Positions 21,527 through 33,804 of a DNA stretch of 64,000 nucleotides are shown here, piece by piece; within the stretch, counting starts at the first letter, position 1; each line of letters begins with the position of its first letter. Origin of the DNA: Tetracentron sinense (Eukaryota; Streptophyta; Magnoliopsida; Trochodendrales; Trochodendraceae); NCBI GenBank assembly GCA_015143295.1, contig CM026573.1, forward strand, positions 2,825,950-2,889,949, given 5' to 3'. The notes under the pieces were generated by a model. That model saw only the letters and a program-made list of their open reading frames with translations. It ran no database searches and was not told the DNA's origin. The position numbers and the translations under genes are program-made.

Positions 21527-24500
21527 ATGGCGTTGTATATTTTGTTCGAATCGGCTTCTGGTTTTTCTCTATTTCTCGCTCATGGCCTCGACGAAATCGG
21601 GCAGAATACTGAAGCAGTTCGGAGTTCTGTTGTGGATCTTAACCGATTTGGAAAGGTGGTGAAGCTCGCTGCGTTTCACCCATTCGAGTCTGCTCTCGAT
21701 GCTCTCAACCAATGCAACGCTGTTTCTGAAGGTGAGTCGATTGAGATTAATAGGATTTGTTCTGTTTCTGGGTTTTAGATATATTCTGAAACATGAAACG
21801 ATAAACTCTTTAGGGTTCGTTTACTGAATGTTTGTTATTGTTTGATGTCTTTGCCTTTTTTACGGTTCTTCTTTTGATAGGCTTTATGAACAAATGCTTG
21901 TAGTTGAAATGCAACACTTTTCGTGTGATCCTTTGAGTTCATTCTTGCAGTTTCTAGGGTTTGTTTCAGTTCTATCTTTCTCTAATTTTTACTTGGTTTT
22001 GGTGGATTGTTTATGATTTAATCTCTCTGCTGTCTGTACTATAGTATTTTTATTGAACTTAAGTGTGCTCAATGTTAGTAGAGTTTTATATCGTAATGTT
22101 TTGAATTTAAGTGCGAGGATTTGGTTGCTTGTGAAATAATGGAGGGATGGGATTGAGCCTGTAGCTTGGTTGTATATGTAAGATTGTGGTTTTCAATCCT
22201 GGCTTACCTGCCAATGAAATGGGGAATGTTTGTTTTTTTTGGTTGTTAATGGTTTCAGGGCTTATGACTGATGAATTGAGGAACTTTTTGGAGCTCAATC
22301 TCCCCAAAATCAAGGAAGGTAAAAAGCCTAAGTTCAGTCTAGGAGTTGCAGAGCCGAAGATTGGGTCACATATTTTTGAAGTGACTAAGATTCCTTGCCA
22401 GAGTAATGAGTTCGTTCTTGAACTTATTCGTGGTGTGCGACTGCACTTTGATAGATTTATCAAGGACCTTAAGGTCTGCATTCTCTATATATTTATATTC
22501 CTTCATTTTCTATCTTTTGCAGTTCTTTTCAGCTTTCTGAAATTTTCCACCTTTGGGTTTCTTTTTTCCCCTTTTCTTTCTCATTTGATAGCCTGGTGAC
22601 TTAGAAAAGGCTCAGCTTGGTCTGGGGCACAGTTACAGCAGGGCAAAGGTCAAGTTCAATGTCAACCGAGTTGATAATATGGTTATCCAGGCCATCTTTC
22701 TTCTTGATACGCTCGATAAAGATGTTAACTCCTTTTCCATGCGAGTCAGGTTTGTTGTTGCCATTTACACATATAATCATTTTTTATTGCATGTATCTTG
22801 AAACCTTCGAGTTGTTTCTGTTGTTATAATTCAATACATTTCTAAAACAAGTTCCATCTTTCTTTCCTATAAGGCAATCTGGAATTACATTGTCTTGTTT
22901 TTTTGTTGGATGGAAACATGGATTGCTCTGAAATTGTTGTCAAGTTGTGTAAACTTAATAGTTACACTCAAGAGCTTGAACTGTCCATAGAATTTGGAAT
23001 GAGTTGGAAAAGAGAATTTTTGTTGTCAACGGAAACTTGAAGCTTTTATGCTTGTGGTTTTTTCTTAGGTAATAATCACATTAGAAGTTTTCCCCTTATT
23101 TAAAACCTTTTTTTTTTTTTTTGCAGAGAGTGGTACTCTTGGCATTTCCCTGAACTGGTGAAGATTGTGAATGACAACTATCTTTATGCCAAAGTTGCAA
23201 AATTTGTGGAGAACAAATCGGAGTTGTCTGAAGAAAAAATCCCAGGCTTAGCAGATATACTTGGGGATGAGGACAAAGCAAAGGAGATAGTTGAAGCATC
23301 CAAAGCATCAATGGGTAAGTCTCATGATATTACTATATTTGGTTAAGGCCACATATGGTTTTCCATTTATCTTTTGTTTTCACTTTTTACAGGACAGGAT
23401 TTGTCACCAATTGACTTGATTAATGTCCAGCAATTTGCACAGAGAGTAATGGACCTTTCTGAATATAGGAAGAAGCTCTATGAATATCTGGTTACTAAAA
23501 TGAACGATATCGCACCAAATTTAGCCTCTCTGATTGGTGAAGTTGTTGGGGCTCGTTTGATATCTCATGCCGGTAGTCTCACAAATTTGGCCAAGTGCCC
23601 TTCTTCTACACTTCAGATCCTTGGTGCAGAGAAGGCGCTTTTCAGGTGTTCTATTAAATACCTGACTTCATCTCAATCTGGTAGAATTTCTCGGGATTTT
23701 CATTTTGAAGTTTACTAGATGATGTCGAGAGTTGAGACCTATATAATATCTTCATTAGTTTGAAACTTTACTGCTCAAATGAAGTATTTATGCTTAGTTG
23801 TTATGGCCATTTTAGAGTGTAATACCAGTTACATAACAGGAAGCATTTGTTGGATCTCCCAACTACGATAGTTTGAGTCTATCTTTATTTTTATTATGTA
23901 CACACCAGATCATTTCCATTGATATTTTATTATTTATATTTAATATAATTTTTTTACCAACATCACATTCCCAGTTCCACTTATAACTATTTTTGTCTTC
24001 AGGGCATTGAAAACCCGAGGGAATACCCCAAAGTATGGTCTCATCTTCCATTCTTCTTTTATTGGCCGAGCATCTGCAAGGAACAAGGGCCGAATGGCTC
24101 GTTATCTTGCAAACAAGTGTTCAATTGCTTCTCGTATTGACTGTTTCTCAGGTAAATCTTCGCCATTGTTCCAGATATCATTTAACTTTTCTTTCCTCAT
24201 GTATAGTGACATGTTTGTTGGATAAATTGTTTCCTCATCATGTGAATGCAGAAACGAACACCACTGCTTTTGGGGAGAAGCTTCGTGAACAGGTTGAAGA
24301 GCGACTTGACTTTTATGACAAGGGAATTGCACCTCGCAAAAATATTGACGTGATGAAAGACGCTCTCAATAGTACTCAAACCAAAGGTGGGGAAGCGGGA
24401 GAAGATTGTGAGAGGAGCTTTTCGTAGAAATTTTAATATTGGTTAAATTGATGATTTACTATCTGATGCTTGCTCAGTTGGTAAGGTCTGCTTGTTGGAC

Positions 24501-25856
24501 AGACCTGGGTTTAAAGATCTTAACCAACGAGACTTGGGTGAAAGTTAAAAAAAGAGCTGTTTGAACTCTGAAGACAAGAACCATGACTTGCAAAGGATCT
24601 TTGCTCTAATTAGTATCTTTTGACGTTGATGGTTTTTGGCAACGGATTATCTCTGGCAGATGCCCGAGGTTTACACCCAAGCACCACTCTTTTCATGACG
24701 CGTGATCAGGCATTTAACTAGGGGAGTCATAGCATGCATTGCACATCCCTTTGGGTGGTACACACACACTTCCCAAGCTCGCCACATGTCCTTTTTGGCA
24801 TCCATTAACCATGGTTAAGATTCACTCATGTCCTCTTCGCTTTTTTTGCTGAATGAGAGCTTTATTGTCTTTTTAGTTTGCTAGCTTCTCGAGTTTACAC
24901 ACTTGTAAACTCTTTGCTATTGTTTTAGCTTTGTACATTTTCTATCGTTCTATATATTTTGATTACCGATCAAAAAAAAATCTAAAATTAAAACAAAAAA
25001 GTTAACTTTACGATTCACTTACTCATGTGGTTAATTTTTTTAAATATTTTTTCCTAGAAACCAAAGTTATATTATTTAACCTTAAGGATGTGTGAATCCT
25101 AATCATGGTTAATGGATGTCAAAGAGGACATGTGGCGAGCTTGGGAGGTGTGCATGTAGCACACCAAATGGAGTGTGCAATGCATGATATCACTTCCCTA
25201 GTTAAATGCCCCACGCATCATGCAAAGAGTGGTGCCCAAGTTTAAACCTCGGGCATCTGCCAGAGATAATCCATTATATTTTAAAAAATGTACAATGCTT
25301 TCCGTTACATTGTCCTTGGCGCAGCTGTTTACGCTACACTATATATGTGGCCCACCCTCTTACTCACCATACATTTAGTTTGACTGTCAGACAATAGTAG
25401 ATTGAATTGTTAAGAACACCTGACTGGGCTGTTTTTGGCCCATGAAAACTTTTCGGTGAAACGCCACTATACTTTTATGGCAGATTGTTTTTTCTTATCC
25501 TAGCTGTAATTACATTTACAGATGGAGAAATAGATACAAATGGTGAACCTACTGAATTTTCAGTAAAGAAAAGCAAGAAAAAGAAATCCAAAGATGAGGC
25601 CAATGTGGATGCTGTTACAAATGGAGATGCTTCTGTGGAGCCTGAAACAGAAAAGAAGAAGAGGAAGAAAGAAAAGCGCAAACTCGCCCAGGAGGCTCAA
25701 ACCCCTGAGAGCTTGAATGGTGTGAATGGGTTTGGTTCAGAGCAGGATGGAACAACCAAGAAGAAGAAAAAGAGTAAAGATGCAGACAGAGAGGGTCTCC
25801 AAACTGCTAGTGAAGTTAAGAAGAAAAAGAAGTCAGAAAGAGAAGATGAGGAGTGA
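21527..25856 (+). CDS. NOP58: Nucleolar protein 58 (box C/D snoRNP core)
   Basis: Core scaffold of box C/D snoRNPs in the nucleolus; with NOP56, fibrillarin and the 15.5K protein it directs rRNA 2'-O-methylation. Eight exons join in frame: 21527-21731, 22259-22473, 22592-22749, 23127-23314, 23393-23645, 24003-24151, 24252-24386 and 25522-25856, giving 545 residues. An N-terminal NOP5NT-like domain (1 to about 66) starts [21 protein letters not shown] middle NOSIC/coiled-coil part includes [17 protein letters not shown] and [13 protein letters not shown]. The Nop domain (about 270-400) has [27 protein letters not shown] and [14 protein letters not shown]. The C-terminus (about 434-545) is a lysine-rich KKKKK/E tail. 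The family size is about 500-560, so the gene looks intact. Intron 7 (1.1 kb) holds a SINE remnant and a foldback element. Confidence 0.96.
24462..24545 (+). mobile_element. tRNA-derived SINE remnant in NOP58 intron 7
   Basis: TGCTCAGTTGGTAAGG (24470-24485) matches a Pol III A box. GGGTTTAAAGATC, starting about 24507, is a degenerate B box. The spacing is tRNA-like, and a short A-run follows (about 24547-24555). The sense is the same as NOP58. Confidence 0.55.
24644..25272. mobile_element. Foldback/MITE element with ~190-bp arms in NOP58 intron 7
   Basis: The left arm (about 24644-24835) starts GGATTATCTCTGGCAGATGC and contains CATTTAACTAGGG, GCATGCATTGCACA and AAGCTCGCCACATGTCC. The right arm (about 25088-25272) is the reverse complement at roughly 85% by eye. 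The spacer is about 250 bp and AT-rich. No clear target duplication was found. The arms could pair in the pre-mRNA; the element stops about 250 bp short of the exon 8 acceptor. Confidence 0.82.
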
Positions 25857-27115
25857 GTTCTTTTTAATGTTTGGTAGATATATTTATGGGGCGCTGCTTC
25901 TATGTTCAAGTTAACCATATGTGCAATTTTTCTTAGTTGCGGCAGAATTGATCATACATCTACGTTGTAATCAAATGGGCTGTTCGTTTTTCTGTTGCCC
26001 GCATGAATTATGATAATCATCTGGTAACTATAAACTTGTGTTCTTAGATACTAAGCTTTGTGTTAAACCATGGTTGAACATGGGTAAACTGGGTCCTTCT
26101 TTGATATTCCAGAAAATTGCATCTGAATGACGAGTCCGGATTTCCTTTGGCATTCACAAAATGCAACATGTGTCGGGTTTTCAGTTTCAAAAGATTTTGT
26201 AAATTCAGAATACTTGAATGATTTAAATTCCTTAACTTATTTTTATTTATGGACTCTGAATCTCATGGTGTTTGACCTTGCCATACTGGGAATGATAGGA
26301 CCGGTTTATTGTTCTTGGATGCTAACCAATACAAAGTCGGTTATAGTATTTTAGCTCTCCATAGTCTACTAAGGACATCAGTTAATAGTGTATACTGTAT
26401 ATCTGACTTAATGTGTATATTTCCCCAATTAGGTACTGCATTGATTTGTTGATACTAACCAATTCAGCTCACCTGGTTAGGTTTATCTCTTGTGAGTAAT
26501 CAGTGTATGCTACCTTTTACCTGAAAATTTGTTGATACTGGGATTGCTTCAATAAGGCTACAACTTTTCTTCGTCTAGTTATTTACTTATTTTAATAGGC
26601 ATTTTGTCAGGTCTTGTTGGCAGACACCAATGCTGCGATTAGTCCAAAACAGAGACAGACATAATAGCAACGACATTTCAGATAATGTCACCAAATAGCA
26701 GTCAAACATTGGAGCAATGTCATTTAAGACCTGAGTTTGATCCTATTACCAGCGAAGGACAGTTGAGAGTAGTGTTAGAACAACAGGCAGGATTGTTAGA
26801 AAAACCGATGAGTCGACTTGATTGCAGACTTGGTGAAGGATCCTATCATTAGCGGTTAATTGTAATCTTGCCCGGGCACCAAACTGGATGGGACTGTCCG
26901 AGCTAACCAGGATTCAACTAGGTCAGTGAGTTCCATGCACCAGATTTTCACTACTTGGTTGACTGACCCAAGTCTCAAGTGAACATAGCCCAGTGTCTAG
27001 TCTTTTATTTTTTTATCAGCTCCAAGGATAGTCTAGACTGGGAACTGGCATCCTGGCTTTGCTCCATTTGGCAACTGTCTACTGGACGGATGGATCAGGT
27101 GGGCGCCTAGTGTGG
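25857..27115. other. NOP58 3' flank and spacer
   Basis: This holds the probable NOP58 3' UTR followed by unremarkable spacer. No coding frame with family similarity and no clear element ends were seen. Confidence 0.45.
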
Positions 27116-27119
27116 GGCA

Positions 27120-27425
27120 CGTGTGCCCCTGAACTTTTGAAAAACCAGTTTATTTTTTCTTCTTCTAGGGTTTAACCATGGGAATGGGACAGCTATCCCT
27201 AAACTCTTGAAAAAAAATATTAAGTTGTTTAAATATTTATTTTGGCATAATCTTGGGACAAGGGGACAGTGAAAAATTATATGTATTATTTAATTATTTA
27301 ATATGACAGCCATGGGGCAAGGGGAAATTGTTCTCTTGAACTTTTGAAAAAGAAATATATCTTTTGTCTTTTCATTTAATTGAGCATAGCCATGAGGCAA
27401 GGAGATAGTTGTTAAATTGTATGGG
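27120..27425. repeat. Degenerate tandem repeat
   Basis: Three to four diverged units each contain a CTTTTGAAAAA-like word, an AT-rich stretch and CCATGGGGCAAGGGG or a close variant. The period is roughly 80-95 bp. No coding sense. Confidence 0.55.
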
Positions 27426-28149
27426 CAAAATGGCCTAATGAACTTAAGTCGTCAATTTTTTTTAAGGAGCTATGCACCTGAACCCTTAGACCTGGAATTT
27501 TTTGTACCCGTCTCATCTTTCTCTACAAAATCTATCAACATTTACTACCATTTTCAATCAACCATTGGATATCCCCTACTAGAATATCCTGGTTCCGCTC
27601 AATATTTTAGGCCAAATAAGCCAGGAACCTGCACTTTTGGGTTATAATTCGCTAGAAGGAAGAGTTTAATGCTACTTTTCTATCTTCTTGATTTTCAATG
27701 GACAGCTGGACTTATTTTCTCTTTAGAAAGGAACAATGTACAACATGGGTTTGCTCCATATGTTCTCCGATGATCAGGGAGGACAAATGCAGGTGGACTG
27801 CTATATAGTTTGAGCCCAAAGCAAATCTGTAGAAGGAAGTGTGTTTTCCAGCTATATCAAAAATGTTTTCTATTTGGCACTCGTCTAGGCGCCGAGCGTA
27901 CATGAAAGAGGGAGAATATGGCTTGCACCTGTTTTTTGGGTGCAAGCCTTCGGCCTGAGAAATTTCTTTTCATCCTCAAAGAGCTCATGGTCTTGTGCAA
28001 CACGAAGAACAAGTAGCTTTATGCGAGATTATGGGAGAACTAATGGCAAAGGACATGGAGGGTGAAAAGTGTCAGATGAAGGTTGAAGAAAACATGGTGC
28101 GAACAACAATGATAAAACGGAAAGGAAATTGGAGATCCATACCCAAATA

Positions 28150-28267
28150 TAGGGGTGTCAATCGGCTGAATTCGGGCTTTAAAGCCTTTTGTAAATGTGT
28201 TGGGCTCGGGCGAGCCTATTAACAATTCACCAAAATTCAAGCCCAAACCGGCCCATTGACACCTCTG
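28150..28267. mobile_element. Short hAT-like MITE
   Basis: The ends TAGGGGTGTCAATCGGC and GGCCCATTGACACCTCTG are inverted repeats. The flanking octamers cccaaata and ccgaaaag match at 5 of 8 positions, a weak trace of a target duplication. Length 118 bp. Confidence 0.65.
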
Positions 28268-30477
28268 CCGAAAAGTGAGTATAATTTTGACAGTCGAACT
28301 TCGACTTATGTCATGACTCATGACTGGTCCTATAAACTCTTTACAGTTGCCACTTGAAAGATCTCTTGCAAGTTGCAACCAAAAAGTCAACTTGATCAAG
28401 TGCTCGTAACTAAACGATCAATCACATATTATCGGACAAGTCAATAAAAAAAAATTTTAAAAAAAGGAAAAAAAGGAGAGAAAAAGGTTGGGATTTTGTG
28501 ATTAAGTGCAATTGTCCTGGGGCATAACCCTAAAACATAAAGGCAAATTTGTGAATTACATGACTAGAAGCATTTTTAGAGGAAAGGGACTTCTCTAGTA
28601 CTATCAATAACTATGTAACCTTTAAGTTTCCTTCAATGATTATTGATGCCCCCATTAGCTTTCATTTCCATGTAAAAAGAAACACCACTAGAAAATTTTA
28701 CTCATAAAAATGCATATCCCTTTGGTTTTCACATAATTCTAAGTTCTAGGCCCTTCTCTCATATCTTTTAACAAGACATTGGCCTCCCCTTCATAATTAG
28801 TATCATCATTATAATAAATAGCTTCTCCTTTCTTTCTAAAAAGAGGAAACCCATGGCTTAAAAAGAGGGCTACCAACTTAAAAGAGAAAAAGAGCCAAGG
28901 AGATTATTCCGATTCATGAGATAAAAATGATATTTGCTTCAGTTTGGGAACTTTGAGAAACAAGCAATTTGAGTGGTGGGGTTAGATAGAGACATCAGCT
29001 TCTCCTTCATGTCTCTCTAATAGGCATTTTTGAAATTTGAATGTGGGCAAGGAGATCTTGATAGGGTGGTTATTAAGAAAAAGCTTGAACTTGTCGCTTA
29101 CTTCATTCTCTAGATTAGAAAACTAAAGACATAATCTTTGAGTTTATCATTAGAATAGAACTAGCCCTTGTTATACCGACAAATGGCGCCAACACGATTT
29201 AAAACGCCGAGTGCCTCATCGGAGCTGATTTGGGCCCTACCAACAATGATGATCTGCTTTGGCCACTTGGCTTGTGTTTGATTTTCTTGCGCTCTCCCAA
29301 AGATTTTAATTTTGGAAGGTGGCCATGGAGGGACTTCAATGTCGCAATTGTGGAAGACAAGTGGAATGAGCTCCACCCAATGCTTTGGGCCAGTGTTATT
29401 GGACCCAACACTAGAGGGCCACTTTATATGGTTCATGCAGGATTTGAATTTTGGATCCTGGGGTTTGTTACTGACTTTTAGGTTATCTTAATCTCATTAT
29501 CCAAGATTTTCTTCCAAAGTCCACATCACTCCCTATATTTGGTAGCCAAGAAATGGGCGAAAGTAGATAAGAGAAGGATTTTTTAAAGAAAAAATTTAAC
29601 TAAGGAATTTATTATGAAAACCAAAAGTTTCCTTTTTTGTTTTCAGAGTTTAAATATGAGCCGGAATTCTGCTTCATCGTGTTTGAGCCGAGCTCCCCTT
29701 CCAGTGTAAAGTCGGCGACAAAATTGTAACTAGAGAGAAAATTATTTGCAAAACTACCACTACATATCTCAATAATTATAAGACTATCATCATTTACACA
29801 TTATGAAGAGGAGCTATGCTCAAATATTGCCTTGAAGTTGAGCTCTGCACCTCCGCCTAGTATTTAAACTCTTGTGAGTTTTGAAGCAAAGCTCTGCCTA
29901 ATACTTAAACTTTATTATTATTATTATTATCACCCAAGAGTTGAGGTCTCTGCAACTAAATGGTCTTAGGCAAAGAGTCCATACATGTGTTGGACCAATG
30001 TTAATGGTTCGCTCGGCGGTTTGAATTCAGGGGCACAGTTCATCACTCTAGAGTGAACCCGGTTCGCTAGGGGTAGGATGAGATAATTTGTTTCTCGACT
30101 CGCTTTGGTTCTTTAATTTGATTCATTAGCTTGCTAAGTATGTAAAAATAATAATATATATATATATATATTTTAAGCATGTATATAATATATTACAAAT
30201 GAAATTGAAAAGTCATTAAAAATGTCTTTTAGAACGGTTCCTAAACTCAAAGTATAAATTTGTCAAATTGAAAGAAAAACATCAATGAAATTAATTTAAA
30301 AAATTGACAAATCAAGACCATTTTGAAACCACCGTCTGGTTCGCTCAGTTTCACGAACTAATTTGAACCATGAACTAATTCAAGTTTGGTCTGGTTCGCG
30401 GTTCGATATAACATACAACAAACTTGGTAACACTGTGTTGGATGTGTGCAGGTTTATATATACATATTTTGCACTTT
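28268..30477. other. Spacer with no supported gene
   Basis: AT-rich sequence. A minus-strand open frame at 29161-29436 (91 codons) is flanked by retroelement-like text but shows no recognisable motif. (ATT)n lies near 29910 and (TA)n near 30155. Confidence 0.4.
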
Positions 30478-30865
30478 TAGGGATGACAACGGGCCGGTCT
30501 AATCGGCTAATCTGGTCCACCCCTATTAGGTCGAGTTTGAGAATGAGATGCTAAACCTGAGTCAGATTCGGGCCGGGGATGACTTTAGGCCACCCCGCCC
30601 AACTCTATTTATAATGTTAAGTCACTATTTTAGCCTTCATTTAATAATAAAATGATCCAATTGTAATCTTTATTGTATGAAATATAGTCTCGACCTGCCT
30701 CATCTAGTGCTTAACGGGACGGGATGGGACGGGGACGGGGTTAAAAACTATCGGAAGTACCCTGTCTCGCCCCACCCCACCCCGGATTTGGGGTAGGAGT
30801 TTTCCAATAAGGGTGGGGTCGGGCTGGGGGCGCCCCGGCCCAAACCCTTCCTGTTGCCATCCCGA
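30478..30865. mobile_element. hAT-like MITE, GC-rich
   Basis: The ends TAGGGATGACAACGGGCCGG and, read inward from the right, TCGGGATGGCAACAGGAAGG are related inverted repeats. The flanks tgcacttt and tgtaagtt share 5 of 8 bases. The interior is rich in GGGACGGG words. Confidence 0.6.
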
Positions 30866-31022
30866 TGTAAGTTTGATCCGTGCGAGGAGCGAAAATGGGT
30901 CTCCGTTCAACACGTCTCTAAATTCCAAATGGAAAGATGTAGAATGACCCTAAGCCCAATGGTAAATCTAAACAGAGTGGACCCCACTTAGAGGGAACAA
31001 AACAAACTGTTGTCAGTTAAAG

Positions 31023-31382
31023 ATGCTGGGAACAGCACAGGCCCACGCTATATTGTATGGGGCCAAGGGGTTAGAAGGAGAGGGTGCCCTAAAGGAGTGG
31101 ATTCCAAATAGGTTAACAGCCCCTACCAGAGAAGAAGAAGCGTACGAAGAACCAAAGAAAAAGAGGAGAGAAGTGCTCGAAGCCCGAAAGGGCACTAGAG
31201 AGGCTCACATGACCCTATCGATTTCAGTAATCAAAACCCAAATACAGAGCACAAAGAAATACCCACATCTCACATGTAGGTCACCCAAGCACCAGGTTTG
31301 GGGGAGTGCGTATTTCACCCCACTTCTCATCTATTTTCATTTTCAAGGATTATTATACTTCAATCACTATTATTATTATTGA
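31023..31382 (+). other. Open frame of unknown nature
   Basis: A 119-codon plus-strand frame with an early charged, lysine/glutamate-rich part and a hydrophobic end. The opposite strand is also open for 60 codons. No domain is recognised and no promoter or splice context supports a gene. It may be a retroelement fragment. Confidence 0.15.
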
Positions 31383-31451
31383 GAGGAAATGTTATTGTTA
31401 ATCGCATCAACAATCTAATTAAAGAGGAGGTCATATCACTTTTGAGGTAAA

Positions 31452-31633
31452 AGATTAGATTGGTGGACGAATGCATCCACAAATGATTGGGCAATGATGA
31501 TTATTTGGGGAAAAGTCATTTCATATTCTCTCTATGATTTTGACTTTTCCCTATCTCATATCTCTCCCCTTTAAAACACCACATGTCCTATCATTCATTT
31601 GTGGATGCCCGAGTGCACCATAGATAATCCGAT
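31452..31633. mobile_element. MITE with GCATCCACAAATGA-type ends
   Basis: The left arm contains GCATCCACAAATGATTGG. The right arm, read inward, has GGATTATCTATGG and GGGCATCCACAAATGAATGA. The interior includes a segment (ATGATTTTGACTTTTCCC) whose reverse complement recurs near 57430, suggesting a second copy there. Confidence 0.6.
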
Positions 31634-33699
31634 GCGATGCCCTCCCCTATTATTGATTGCGTGGGACAAGTTCATTGCAAACATTACACGTGTATGACAG
31701 TGCAATGTATAGACTCCCATTGCTCGTCTATAACATTACTATTAAGTTGATCTTGAGATGCTCCATGTCTAGCATTCCTTAGGGTTGAGCTCACAAGCCA
31801 AATTGGACATGCTCCTCTAGAATTTCCGTTAGGGTTTTAAATTTAATTAAGTTTTTTTTTATTTAAATTTTTTTTTATTGCTGCATAACATGTTACAAGA
31901 AAACAAATAACCATGGCTTGCGAGCAAAGACTCCAAATCTTTATGGATTTTTCTCCTTTTCCAGCAATGTTGACTGATGACTGATGGTTGTTTCCGATAA
32001 ATTGACAGCCACGTCGGATTCCTATTTTTATTTTTTAAAATATTTATTTTAGTGTCCCTATACTGTCGTCGTCGAGTACGAGACAGTAGGACATGCAGGC
32101 GAAAATCCGGCCTTTATCGGTCGCATCGATGGTCACGTGTCCAAACTGACCACGCACGCAAGCTATGTTTAATAGCTTCTTTCTGTTCTCTCTGCCACGT
32201 GGACACCTGCTATGGCGTGAATTTAATAGCGGCTTTTCGGCTCAGTCTCCACTCCGCCTCAGCCGTGTCCTCTTTGTGGTGTGGTGTGGTGTGGTGTGGA
32301 CTGTGGAGTAAGACAATATTAAGAAGTGTTTGTATTAGCTTGAACGCATGAACGATTTCTAATTCGGGCATATGTTGACTTATCCGGATCGTTCAATGTG
32401 AGAGGGCCATTGATTTTGACCATATGATTTTGGACTGCTGCAATTAATATAAATGAACGGCAATAGATTGACATTGACCTTTGAATTTTATTTATCATAT
32501 CATACGGACATAATAAAACTATTAAACTTAAGTGAATAATTTTATGTATATAAATGTGTTGATGATTGTTATATAGCTTAAAATTAAATTAGATAAATAA
32601 AAAAACAAATTAAATAGACGTGACATAATAAAATTTTGAATAATTTTATGTACATATAAATGTGTTGATGATTGTAACAATATTTAAAGCTTATGATAAT
32701 ATTTTTTTTCATAACAAAATTTTATGCAGGTAATTTCCTTTTTGCATATCAAACTATTAAACTTAAGTGAAGTAAGAAATGAATTGTCTTATCCTACCGC
32801 TAACAAATTGGGTTCACTCTAAAGTGATGAATTACAAAACTCAAACCCGATTTTAAACCTGTGAACTCATAAACCAAGTAATAGTATTTCATCGAAATTT
32901 ATATTTAATTAGATATATGACTATGGCAGTGAAGTACAGTATTCATATTCAACTTTAATTAAAATTTTTGAATTCAAATACTATTTAAATTATTCAATCA
33001 CATTAATAAAATTTTGAAAGAAAAAAATGCTAAAAAAGCTAAAAAATTATTAAAAAATAAATTATTAGTCAAAATTAATTTAACATGTCTTTTGTTAAAA
33101 TTATGTTAATAAATATATTTTTCTCCCATAAATTTATCATTTACTATTCATAATATTTTTTTTTTAGAATCAACTTCTTTGCATCAACCAACAAAAAGAA
33201 CAAGATGAAATATGGATCAATCATCTGGACCAACCCGCTGGTTTACACAAATAATTGAGTCTTGAGAGGGGCAAGGCTGAGCAAAACCCAACCTAAAGTT
33301 ACTATTCATAATTACATATATAATTATAGGAGCAAATGAATTTGGAAAAAACTAGTTAAACTCTAATTACTAAATGAGAAGAAAATAAAAGAAAAAAAAA
33401 ATCTAAGAGAAGAAAAGAAAAGAAAAAATCTTCCGGATTTAAGCCGAGGTAGAAGGACAGCATCACAGCAATCTTTAAGCCGAGCCGATTAGCCGTTTGT
33501 CCACTCAAAAGTTCGAGTAGAAACGAGTCGTACTCCTAACTACTCTCCAGTTAAAAAGGACCCACACCATTAGATAATCCCTTAACCCATCTGAGTCCAA
33601 ATATTTTTAACCATGGTTAAACTAACCCCAATATAATGCACGCTTTCCCTCCGTTACTGGCGCTCACTTGTTTCAAGTTTTCTCTTCAGTCTCTTACAC
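31634..33699. other. Spacer upstream of the ankyrin gene
   Basis: AT-rich with poly-A/T runs and a (GTGTG)n-like microsatellite at about 32276-32299. No gene is supported. Confidence 0.45.
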
Positions 33700-33804
33700 A
33701 GTCAGAGAGAGAGAGAGAGAACACGCTAACTTATGCGAGCTTTCTCGGTTCCCGGCGCCTGAAGTTGCAGAAATATTGCCGGAAACCACTCGCTAAATCG
33801 GACA
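33700..33804 (+). promoter_or_regulatory. 5' leader of the ankyrin gene with (GA)n
   Basis: A (GA)n run at about 33703-33720 sits in the probable 5' UTR, about 90 bp ahead of the chosen ATG at 33805. CT/GA tracts are common in plant leaders and core promoters. An upstream in-frame ATG is not present in the final frame. Confidence 0.5.

Noticed and set aside
23713..23790. Possible intronic box C/D snoRNA in NOP58 intron 5
   Set aside because: GATGATGT resembles box C, but no CTGA box D at a suitable distance with a terminal stem could be found.
24462..24545. Functional tRNA gene in NOP58 intron 7
   Set aside because: A and B boxes are present but acceptor and T arms do not pair; it fits a SINE remnant.
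25475..25918. Minus-strand frames opposite the last NOP58 exon
   Set aside because: They mirror the lysine-rich codons of NOP58 exon 8 and have no independent support.
28040..28399. 119-codon minus-strand frame across 28150-28267
   Set aside because: It runs through a MITE and shows no domain; AT-poor stretches alone explain it.
29161..29481. Opposed open frames of 91 and 83 codons
   Set aside because: No recognisable motif or splice context; possibly a retroelement scrap, but unsupported as a gene.
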